A stretch of 64,000 nt of DNA from Thiothrix sp. UBA5583 (GTDB lineage: Bacteria; Pseudomonadota; Gammaproteobacteria; Thiotrichales; Thiotrichaceae). Made by a program: the position numbers and the translations under genes. The DNA lies in the NCBI GenBank assembly GCA_002425225.1, contig DILV01000015.1, positions 1 to 64,000 of the forward strand. Reading direction: 5' to 3'. Below, piece by piece: positions 9,919 through 21,300 of this stretch. Each line of letters opens with the position of its first letter. The first letter of the stretch is position 1. Below the pieces are notes generated by a model. That model saw only the letters and a program-made list of their open reading frames with translations, was not told where the DNA came from and ran no database searches.

Positions 9919-10519
9919 AGGAAACTGCACGTATGGAAGGAGCAATAGCCGTGGTGGATGCGTACTTCACATGCTGCGCCACGTACTGCTTGAGGATGTC
10001 GCGGGTCTGTGAATCTACACGCCCAATCTGGCGGATACGGTCATCAACGTTGGTGGCAGAAGCCACAGCGGTTTGCCCATTGGCTGGCAAGGCTGCAACC
10101 GCCTGAGGCGCTGATACTGGAACAGGGGCAGCAGCTACCTGCTCTGCTGTCCGGGTTGGCTGTTGCATGAACAACATGCCACCCATTGCTAAAGCAGCAA
10201 CCGTAGCTGCCATCGCAACACCCCAACCCATGCGGGATGAAGTCATCGCAGCCTGTTTGCGCACTGGCACTTGCACCGCAGGCTGGTCATAAGCCGGTTC
10301 ATCTACCAATTCGTCCTGAATCCGTCCCAGCAAAGAGATACCCTGGCTGCTACGTTGTGCGTTGCCTGCCCGCATGGTTTCACCAATCAGTGCATAACGA
10401 GACAAGGTATTCCCCAACTCATCATCTTTACGCAATTCATCCAGCAGCCTGCGCCGCTCAAATTCACCTGCCTCGTCGTCCAGCAACGCAGACAGGAATT
10501 CTGTTTTACTTGTGTTCAT
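9902..10519 (-). CDS. rseA: Anti-sigma-E factor RseA/MucA
   Basis: Single-pass inner-membrane anti-sigma factor. The cytoplasmic N-terminus has the RseA signature SALLDDEAGEFERRRLLDEL. One membrane segment follows near the middle (AMAATVAALAMGGMLF), then an Ala/Val/Pro-rich periplasmic region and a C-terminal helical part. Its 205 residues fit the family. It lies 38 bases after rpoE and overlaps rseB, as expected for a sigma and anti-sigma pair. Signal-dependent proteolysis is known for the family, not shown here. Confidence 0.95.
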   Translation of the reverse strand: MNTSKTEFLSALLDDEAGEFERRRLLDELRKDDELGNTLSRYALIGETMRAGNAQRSSQGISLLGRIQDELVDEPAYDQPAVQVPVRKQAAMTSSRMGWGVAMAATVAALAMGGMLFMQQPTRTAEQVAAAPVPVSAPQAVAALPANGQTAVASATNVDDRIRQIGRVDSQTRDILKQYVAQHVKYASTTAIAPSIRAVSYGNER

Positions 10520-10557
10520 TTCATTTCACCTGCACTTGAGACACTACTCTTCGGGGT

Positions 10558-11133
10558 TTAACTCAGCAGTGGTCTCAACACCTTGTCAATCGACTCACGA
10601 GCGCGGAAAATCCGCGACCGCACAGTACCTATCGGACAATCCATCGTCACGGCAATTTCTTCATAACTCATGCCTTCCAGCTCGCGTAACACAATGGCGG
10701 TACGCAAATCTTCCGGCAAATCATCAATAGCCCGGTTAATCGCCACCCGAATCTCATCTGTCAACATTTCATGCTCGGGAGTGGCATATTCCTTTAGAGC
10801 AGACTCCCCCCCAAATTGTTCCGCTTCTTCTGCATCAATATCACTATCCGGCAAACGGCGACCTTGTGAAACTAAATAATTTTTGGCGGTATTAATAGCA
10901 ATCCGGTAGAGCCACGTATAAAAAGCGCTCTCACCACGAAAGTTTTTCAGACCACGGTAAGCCTTGATAAAGGCTTCCTGCGCCACATCCATAGCCGTAT
11001 CATGGTCATGCACATAACGCAGCACCAGATTGATAACCTTGTGCTGGTATTTGAGAACCAGAACATCAAATGACTTTTTGTCTCCCGTCTGAACACGCTG
11101 GACCAGATCGAGATCAGTGAGGCTAGCGCCCAT
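10558..11133 (-). CDS. rpoE: ECF sigma factor RpoE/AlgU
   Basis: 191-residue ECF (group 4) sigma factor. Region 2 includes DVAQEAFIKAYRGLKNFRGES and region 4 the helix-turn-helix LRELEGMSYEEIAVTMDCPIGTVRSRIFRARE. These are near-invariant in RpoE/AlgU proteins. It heads the envelope-stress operon and is transcribed away from nadB across a 109-base divergent intergenic region. A TTGACA hexamer lies upstream on the minus strand, but I could not assign a convincing -10 at normal spacing. Confidence 0.97.
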   Translation of the reverse strand: MGASLTDLDLVQRVQTGDKKSFDVLVLKYQHKVINLVLRYVHDHDTAMDVAQEAFIKAYRGLKNFRGESAFYTWLYRIAINTAKNYLVSQGRRLPDSDIDAEEAEQFGGESALKEYATPEHEMLTDEIRVAINRAIDDLPEDLRTAIVLRELEGMSYEEIAVTMDCPIGTVRSRIFRARESIDKVLRPLLS

Positions 11134-11245
11134 CAGGGCTGTTCTCCTTGGTTGTTTGGCTGCAAAGGTTATATGCTACAGATCGCCTGTCAATATTAGA
11201 ATAGCCAGCGATTATTAATTCGGTTGCTGGCACAAGAGGTTAATG

Positions 11246-14271
<3,026 letters not shown>

Positions 14272-14272
14272 C

Positions 14273-15418
14273 ATGTTTGGTGACATTTCCGTTGAAGAAT
14301 TCCTGCGTGACTACTGGCAGAAAAAACCACTACTGATCCGCAATGCCCTGCCCAATTTCCAGTCCCCTATCACACAAGACGAACTGGCGGGACTAGCTTG
14401 CGAAACAGATACTTCCCGCATTGTCATTGAGAAAGGTGGCAAGCACCCGTGGGAAGTCAGGCATGGTGCTTTCGACGACGATGATTTCACTAACCTGCCC
14501 GCAACCCACTGGACGCTGCTGGTCAATGACACCGACCAGTTCCTGCCAGAGCTGAAAGCGGTGATGGAACCCTTCCGCTTCATCCCGGATTGGCGCATTG
14601 ACGACCTGATGATCAGCTTTGCGGTCGAAGGCGGTTCAGTCGGACCGCATGTGGATGAGTACGATGTATTCCTGATCCAGGCACAGGGGCAACGCCGCTG
14701 GCAGATCACGACCCAGCCTGCCCACCCGGACAATTTCCTGCCTGATCTGGAATTGCGCATCATGCGGGATTTCCAGCCGGAACAGGAATGGGTGGTCAAC
14801 CCCGGTGACATGCTCTACCTGCCACCCAATGTGCCGCATTACGGGGTTGCATTGAACGAGTGCATGACCTATTCGGTTGGTTTCCGCTCGCCTTCGCAGG
14901 CTGACATGCTGGAAAAACTGGTGGAAAATTTGCTGGAAGAACCACGCCTGCAACAACGCTTCAGCGATCCAGAGCGTCAATTACAAGGCGACCCTGGTGC
15001 ATTGACCCAGACAGATATGGACAGGCTGATTGATTTTCTGGTTGATGCTTTGCCACAAGATACCCATGCTTTGCAAATGTGGCTGGGTAAATACCTGACT
15101 GAACCCAAATCAGCCAACAACATGCCTGAAGCAGACCCCATCAGTAAAGCTGCTTTTAACAAACTGCTTAACCGCAAAAAGACTTTTATTAAATCACCGA
15201 GTTGTCGTTCCCTGTATTTTCTGGAAGAAAATGACACCTGCCTGTTTATTAACGGACAACTCTTTCGCATCCCTGCCAAACAAACTACTTTTGCGCAAAT
15301 GTTATGCCAACAAGAGCCACTCAAACACTCTGACTATAAAATATTCATGGAAGATGCAGAGTGCTTAGAAGTTATGCATGGGTTAACCTGCAATGGCATG
15401 ATCCATGTCAAAGATTAA
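14273..15418 (+). CDS. roxA: Cupin/JmjC ribosomal-protein arginine hydroxylase (RoxA/YcfD-like)
   Basis: Fe(II)/2-oxoglutarate oxygenase of the RoxA (YcfD) type; the E. coli member hydroxylates an arginine of ribosomal protein L16. The 381-residue protein has the JmjC ligand motif PHVDEYDVFLIQ (His and Asp) and a distal His in PPNVPHYGVALN. Typical YcfD sequence EEFLRDYWQKKPLLIRNA opens the protein. A dimerisation and winged-helix C-terminus follows. The ATG at 14273 lies one base after the purB stop; an earlier in-frame ATG would lie inside purB. The substrate is inferred from family. Confidence 0.9.
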   Translation: MFGDISVEEFLRDYWQKKPLLIRNALPNFQSPITQDELAGLACETDTSRIVIEKGGKHPWEVRHGAFDDDDFTNLPATHWTLLVNDTDQFLPELKAVMEPFRFIPDWRIDDLMISFAVEGGSVGPHVDEYDVFLIQAQGQRRWQITTQPAHPDNFLPDLELRIMRDFQPEQEWVVNPGDMLYLPPNVPHYGVALNECMTYSVGFRSPSQADMLEKLVENLLEEPRLQQRFSDPERQLQGDPGALTQTDMDRLIDFLVDALPQDTHALQMWLGKYLTEPKSANNMPEADPISKAAFNKLLNRKKTFIKSPSCRSLYFLEENDTCLFINGQLFRIPAKQTTFAQMLCQQEPLKHSDYKIFMEDAECLEVMHGLTCNGMIHVKD

Positions 15419-15583
15419 TCATAACTCTGATTAATAAATCAAGGGTAAACCCTTATAAGAAGAATACCGTTCATCGGTAATTCAGAATAATACCCGTAAC
15501 ATAGCAGTCATAAATAATCCATATCGTCGAGGGTTTCAAGATATGGAAGAGGGTTTTATTTATTGTTTAAACAGGGGAAAATC
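15419..15583. other. 165-base intergenic region before small PepSY-like gene
   Basis: AT-rich leader with a short hairpin (AAGGG/CCCTT, 15441-15454). A 7-bp inverted repeat, CCATATC/GATATGG, lies at 15519-15546 with a 14-base loop. No gene is visible. The hairpins could lie in a leader RNA, but nothing identifies a known riboswitch. Confidence 0.4.
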
Positions 15584-15886
15584 ATGGAATCTAAAAATTC
15601 CATTCTTGCCGCTTTGTGCGGTGCATGTGTCGTGGGCATTACCGCTTTTTCGATGCCGACTATCGCTAGTGCCGATGACGCGAAATACAATATTTCGATG
15701 AAACGGGCTAATCCAAATGAGCCGATCAGCCGTGACGGCATTCTTTCCGCAGTCAAAGCCAAATATCAGGGACGTATCCTGTCAGTTCAGGAAAAGCCAT
15801 CCTCGTCCGCACCTGACTGCCATATCGTGCGAATGCTATCATTAACTGGTGAATATATGACCATACAGGTTGCTTGCGGTGGTTAA
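15584..15886 (+). CDS. Small exported PepSY-like protein
   Basis: 100-residue protein with a signal peptide (core ALCGACVVGITAFSM, probable cleavage after ASA). It is followed by a compact domain resembling a PepSY unit: DGILSAVKAKYQGRILSVQ, then a Cys in PDCHIVRML. The ATG at 15584 is preceded by CAGGGGAAAATC, which decides the start over an upstream ATG at 15563. It lies just ahead of a PhoP/PhoQ-type system, as PepSY proteins often do, and is closed by its own terminator. A role as accessory to the sensor kinase is inference. Confidence 0.8.
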   Translation: MESKNSILAALCGACVVGITAFSMPTIASADDAKYNISMKRANPNEPISRDGILSAVKAKYQGRILSVQEKPSSSAPDCHIVRMLSLTGEYMTIQVACGG

Positions 15887-15931
15887 CCAAGACTGGCAAG
15901 GCTTGCGAAAAAAGGTCTGCCAGTAAGATAC

Positions 15932-15970
15932 AAATGCCCGGAAGATTGAGGGATCTTCCGGGCATTTTTT
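15932..15970 (+). terminator. Rho-independent terminator
   Basis: A 15-bp stem (AAATGCCCGGAAGAT paired with ATCTTCCGGGCATTT) with a 5-6 base loop is followed by a run of Ts. It lies about 45 bases after the stop of the small exported protein gene, separating it from the two-component operon. Confidence 0.93.
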
Positions 15971-16103
15971 TAGGACAAATCAAATTGATAGTTTTTTATT
16001 CCTGATAAGCTGTTGTATCATTGCATGGCTCGTCTTTACTCGCTTTGGGGGCTTGCAGACGAGTCAGACCTAACCCTATGACTAACTTAAAAGAATTTCT
16101 GTT

Positions 16104-16805
16104 ATGCGCGTACTTATCGTTGAAGATGAAAAAATTATCCGCGACCAGGTGGCAGAGGATCTGAAAAAAAGTGGTTTCACTGTCGATGTTGCCGCTGATG
16201 GTGCTCAAGGCATGTATGTAGCACTGGAGTATCCTATCGACATTGCCGTCATTGACCTCGGCTTGCCCAGCAAACCTGGCGCACCGGTGAACAATGATCA
16301 GGGGCTGGATATTATCCGCACAGTACGAACCAAAGGGCTGGATTACCCGATTATCATCCTGACAGCGCGTGACCGCTGGCAAAGCAAGGTTGAAGGTCTG
16401 GAAGCTGGTGCAGACGATTACATCACCAAACCTTTCCACACCGAAGAACTCATTGCCCGTCTGCGTGTCCAGTTGAGACGTACCGGACGCTGGACACAGG
16501 CAGAACTGAATTGCGGCCCTATCCGCCTGAACACCTCCGAACAGCGGGTTTATGTCAATGAAACGGAAGTCATACTGACTGCCTATGAATACCGTGTGCT
16601 GGAACACCTGATCCTGCACGCAGGGGAAGTTGTTTCCAAAACACGCCTGACTGACAGCTTGTACGAAGAAGATGCGGATCGTGACAGCAACGTGATTGAA
16701 GTGTTCATTCGTCGCCTGCGGATCAAGCTGGATCCAGACGATACCCTCAAACCAATTGAGACATTACGTGGGCGCGGCTACCGCTTCACCTTGGCTCGCA
16801 CCTGA
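16104..16805 (+). CDS. OmpR/PhoP-family response regulator
   Basis: 233-residue DNA-binding response regulator. The receiver domain has the acidic pair in VEDEK, the phospho-acceptor Asp in IAVIDLGLP and the Lys in DYITKPF. The DRWQSKVEGLEAGADDY stretch is typical of PhoP-like regulators. The C-terminal winged helix ends with VFIRRLRIKL and IETLRGRGYRF. The insert KPGAPVNNDQ in the receiver is longer than in E. coli PhoP. The sensor gene starts 32 bases downstream. Target genes cannot be read from sequence. Confidence 0.93.
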   Translation: MRVLIVEDEKIIRDQVAEDLKKSGFTVDVAADGAQGMYVALEYPIDIAVIDLGLPSKPGAPVNNDQGLDIIRTVRTKGLDYPIIILTARDRWQSKVEGLEAGADDYITKPFHTEELIARLRVQLRRTGRWTQAELNCGPIRLNTSEQRVYVNETEVILTAYEYRVLEHLILHAGEVVSKTRLTDSLYEEDADRDSNVIEVFIRRLRIKLDPDDTLKPIETLRGRGYRFTLART

Positions 16806-16837
16806 GATACAACCCAAAAACCGCACGAACTTACAAC

Positions 16838-18295
16838 ATGACCAGATCGTTAAGAAGTCGACAACTCATCAGTGGTTTTGGTGTCATCATGGTCGGGATA
16901 GTCATGCTCGGCACTATGCTGCACTGGTTTGCCTATCGCTATAAAATCGACCAAAAGCAGACTGAACTGAAAGAAATCTCTTACAATGTACTGGGGTTTC
17001 TGGAATTTCGTGACGGCACTTTTGCGGTAGTAGATGACCCTGAAATGCAGGGAAAAGCCGACCAGATCATCGAAAAACACGCGCTGCGGGATGTTGAAAA
17101 CCTGCGCTTTGCCTATGTAATGAATGCTTCCACCAAGGACATTGTGTGGAGCGCCAACAGCAAAGGCAAACCGACCCAAGCTGACCCTACCTACTTTCTT
17201 TACTTTGATGTAAAGAAAGAAAGTGCCAGTTTCGAGCCGAGTTTCGACCAGAAAAAGCCACTCCCGATCGACAGCACGGCAAGCACCATGCAGGGGCAGA
17301 ACAAATATACCTATAGCCAGGAATACCTGCTGGCTGTCCAGACTTTTTCCCTGTCACCGCATGGTGACTTCCAGTTTATCGCCGGATTGTCACTCGCTGA
17401 TATTGACAAGGAAATGAAGGACATGCGGCAAAAGTTCGCCATCCTGCTATTCCTGTCGGCAGTGCTGGTATTGATTGCGCAAATGGCACTGAGCTTTTGG
17501 GTGGTTGCGCCCATCAAGGAATTTGAGGATGAGGTCAAATCCATTGAAGCAGGTGAACGCGACACTATTGGTGAGCAATATCCTGAAGAACTGATTCCAG
17601 TCAAAAATGCTCTCAATGGCCTGATCAGCCATGAAAAGGGGCAGAAACAACGCTATAAGGATTCACTGGATGACCTTGCCCACAGCCTCAAGACACCCCT
17701 GGCTGCCATGCAGAACCAATTGGATCAGTTAAACCGCATCCAGATAGAACAAACCCAAGTCAATCATGGCTTGCAGGTATTTGGTGCACAAATCGAGCGG
17801 ATGCGTGAAATCATTTCCCACCAGTTGCGCAAAGCGATGGTGACAAATCAGGGAGCCATGCTGCTGGCACAACCGGTGCGCCCGGTACTGTTCCGCTTGC
17901 GTGATACCCTGCAAAAGGTTTACCGCGACAAAACGTTTGAAATCCGCATCAATGTTGACGAATACGCCAAATGCCGAATGGATGCAGAAGACATGATGGA
18001 GCTGTTCGGCAACCTGCTGAACAATGCCTGCCGCTTCTGCAAAGACGTCGTGGAAGTTTCCGCCCACCATGAAAACAACATGCTGGTGCTGGATATTGAC
18101 GATGATGGCATGGGTTTCCCTAGTGAAAACCCATCAAAACTGCTGCAACGTGGCATCCGCGAAGACAGCAAAAGTGATGGACAAGGCATTGGTCTGGCTG
18201 TCAGTACGGAAATCGTCTCTGCCATTGGTGGCAAAATCGAGCTGCTCGTTTCACCGCACGTCGGCGCACGGGTACGTCTACATCTGCCGATCTGA
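16838..18295 (+). CDS. PhoQ-like sensor histidine kinase
   Basis: 485-residue membrane sensor. The first membrane helix is near residues 10-33 and the second near 200-222 (FAILLFLSAVLVLIAQMAL), giving a periplasmic domain of about 165 residues between them. A HAMP-like linker and the H-box LDDLAHSLKTPLAAM follow, then an N-box LFGNLLNNACRF and the ATP lid DIDDDGMGF plus GQGIGLAV. It is paired with the regulator upstream. The ligand is unknown; the nearby small exported protein is a candidate modulator. Confidence 0.93.
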   Translation: MTRSLRSRQLISGFGVIMVGIVMLGTMLHWFAYRYKIDQKQTELKEISYNVLGFLEFRDGTFAVVDDPEMQGKADQIIEKHALRDVENLRFAYVMNASTKDIVWSANSKGKPTQADPTYFLYFDVKKESASFEPSFDQKKPLPIDSTASTMQGQNKYTYSQEYLLAVQTFSLSPHGDFQFIAGLSLADIDKEMKDMRQKFAILLFLSAVLVLIAQMALSFWVVAPIKEFEDEVKSIEAGERDTIGEQYPEELIPVKNALNGLISHEKGQKQRYKDSLDDLAHSLKTPLAAMQNQLDQLNRIQIEQTQVNHGLQVFGAQIERMREIISHQLRKAMVTNQGAMLLAQPVRPVLFRLRDTLQKVYRDKTFEIRINVDEYAKCRMDAEDMMELFGNLLNNACRFCKDVVEVSAHHENNMLVLDIDDDGMGFPSENPSKLLQRGIREDSKSDGQGIGLAVSTEIVSAIGGKIELLVSPHVGARVRLHLPI

Positions 18296-18309
18296 TCCGT
18301 TCCAGAAAA

Positions 18310-21300
18310 TCAGCGGGCAACACGCAAGATACCGGGGCTTGCTCCGGTTCCATTCAGTTCCGGTCGGTACAGGTCTTCCACATGTGGGGGGGGAACAACA
18401 AACTCGCCTTCCGCAATCACCCTTACAATATAAAACAGGTGATGCCTATTCTTGGCTACTAGGGGCAAAGCGGCGCTATAACGGTCTGCTTGCAACTTTT
18501 CCATACGGGGCTTGTTGTTACCCATCAATTCCAGCACTGTTCTGCCATCCCCTTCCACAACCAGACTTTCCAGCCGTTCGATTTGTTTCAGGTCAACCTT
18601 TTCAAGCTCGAATGCAGCGGGTAACAGATCCACAACCATTGCATCCCTGATATGGACATTGCTGCTGATTGACAAATGTACAAGCAGCAATTGCCCATGC
18701 CGGATGTCCTGCAACTGGACTTTTTTGCCCATCATGTCATACCACTCACGCCGTATTTCAATAGGGTCGTTATCGGGTGTGACTGGTATATCCGGGTAGC
18801 CAGTGAGTGACAAACTAGCATACAACGCTGTTTTGCTACCTATTGCCAGGGTAATGCCCTGGTGCAAGACATCGCTCAGGAATGAATGTATCTGTAGACC
18901 ATTTCCTTCCAGTTCCAGCGTGTCAGCACCCTTTTGCAAGATAGCCTGCCAGCCGCCAGTGGATTTTCGTCCGGCTTCCAGACCAGCCAACGCCACGAAC
19001 AACTGTTCCTGGGCACTGAGACGGGTACGTTTGCGCAACCATTCAGCCAGTGTGTTGATACGTCCGACCTGTTCATCAGGCGTCAGCAGCTTGTTACGCA
19101 GCAGCAGGTAAAACATGGCGGCCTCTTCCCGCAACGCGCTGCCATAGTCACCCACAGATACCCGGTCATCACGCACCCGTTCTGTAGCCTGCTGAATAGC
19201 GGCTGCGCCTCGTTGCTTATCCCCCATCATGTTCAGTGCCAACCCCAGATGCACCAGTGGCAAACCGGATACGGCCTTACCTGCTGACTCGTCATACAGG
19301 GCACGCAATGTCACCAGTGATATTTTACGGGTGCGTGCCAATACATAACCGGCATAGGCACGTACAGCCAAATCCAGATGTGCTGCGGCTTCGGAACCTG
19401 CATAGCGGCGCTCGGCAGGTGCAGTATTATCCTCCAGACGTTGTTGCAGGTTTGTCAGGGTACGTTGCCACAACCATTCCGGTACAGCAAAACCCTGATT
19501 CTTGGCATCCTGCATGAAATCTGCCATGTGGGGAGCCAACCAGTCGCTTGCTTCTACTGAACCATCCCATAATGCAAAGCCGCCATCTGGCAATTGCATC
19601 CCACCCAGCCGCAACCAGGCATGATTGAGCTGCCGCTGGAGCTGTTCCCTGCTCAAGGCTTCCATACCCAGACTTTCAGCCATGTCGGCTTGCAAATACA
19701 GGTAAGGCCATAGCCTGCTGACTACTTGTTCCAGAGAATCGGACGTGTGATGGGACAAGCTCTGCAAGGCCGTGCGTACAGGCAAGGCAGGTACTGGGGA
19801 AAGATTCAGGTTAGCCGTCAAGCCAGCCGACATGAAGCCCTGCGTAACGGCTGCGTTGACATCCATACTTTCTTTGGGCTGCAACACCCTGTTCAGCACA
19901 AGTTGGCGGGCAGGATACACAGCCGGGCGGATGATCAAGGGCAACTCCCGGTGCAAGGTAAAATGCTTGCCAACCAGTTCCAGACGGATCAAGCCATTTC
20001 CCAACATCTGCCCGCTTGTTGCCAACGGAAATTGCAAAGTCGTGCGCTCGCCTTGCTTCAGCAGTATCTCCTTGTCCAGTGTATCCATTTTCAATGCAAG
20101 GCTGGCAGACAGTTTCAGATTAATCGCCTGCTGTTCACTTGTACTGTTGTGCAAGTCAACCGACACGAAGGCGTTGTCACCAATAGCCAGAAAACCAGGC
20201 GCAGCCAGATTGGCAGCTACCGGAGTAGCTACTTTCAACTCACGTTCGGCATTGCCAAAACTCTCAGCAGTAGCGGCTACTGCCATCAGGCGCAACGTTC
20301 CATCAAAAGCAGGCAACTGCAAATCAATGTTAGCAACACCTTGCTGGTCAAATGACACCGCCCCGGAAAACAAGGCAACAATTCCAGCGTTGACTGGGGT
20401 GGGCGAGCTTGCCTTATCATGACCTGCGCCCCCCACTACACTTTGCTGCCTGACCAACCCATCATTCTCACGAATGATCTTGCCGTAATCATCGTACAAC
20501 CTGACAGCGTATTCATGTTGCGAAAAATAGAAGGCAAACGGATCAGGTGTCTTGAAACCCGTAGCAGCCAATGCCGCTGTATCGACTGTCGCCAGCGTCA
20601 CAATGGCAGCTTGCCCAGCCAATTGCTCTGCCCGAACGGTGACATTGACCTTTTGCTCGGGTAATACCTGCTCAGGTGTTTCCAGCACCAGTTGCAAACG
20701 CCGCTCTTCCCGCTCCAGCGGCAAAAACAGTACACCCAGCATCCGCTGGGGAGCAACCTTTTGACGAGGATCAGCAGGATGGAAGCCCATGACCGTGACA
20801 TACAAATCATGCCTATTCCATTGTTTGTCAACAGGAATATCCATAACCAACCCATCTGTGGGCAAATGGATACGTTGTGACCACAACAATCCATCACCCT
20901 CAACTGCTACAACTGCCTCCCCTGCTGCGGGGGGCCTGATGCTCAAGCGAGCGACATCACCTGCCACATAGGCGGGCTTGTCCAGCGACAGCTCAATCCG
21001 GTCAGGCCGATTAGCCGCATTTTCCGACTGTTCCCTGTCCCAGCCTGCATGAAAGGGATAAACCGTTTTTAAACCTGTCTGCGGGTCTTCAACTTCCAGA
21101 CGGTAAAACCCACGCTGTACGGCAAAAACCACCCTACCCAAGGCTTTGTCGTCAAGCTGCACTTTTTGTTGCAAAACGGGAGCAGCGGTGGAAGCATCCT
21201 GACGCAACCAACCCTGCTTGTCGCTGTATTTCCAGAAGTAATCCCCGGACTCCTTCACCAACGAAACAACCAGCGGGCGATCCAGCGGTGCTGCCTCTCC

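Noticed and set aside
15553..15569. PhoP-box-like direct repeat GTTTTA-N5-TGTTTA before the small PepSY-like gene
   Set aside because: The first half matches poorly and the site lies only about 15 bases from the start codon, inside the leader rather than at a promoter.
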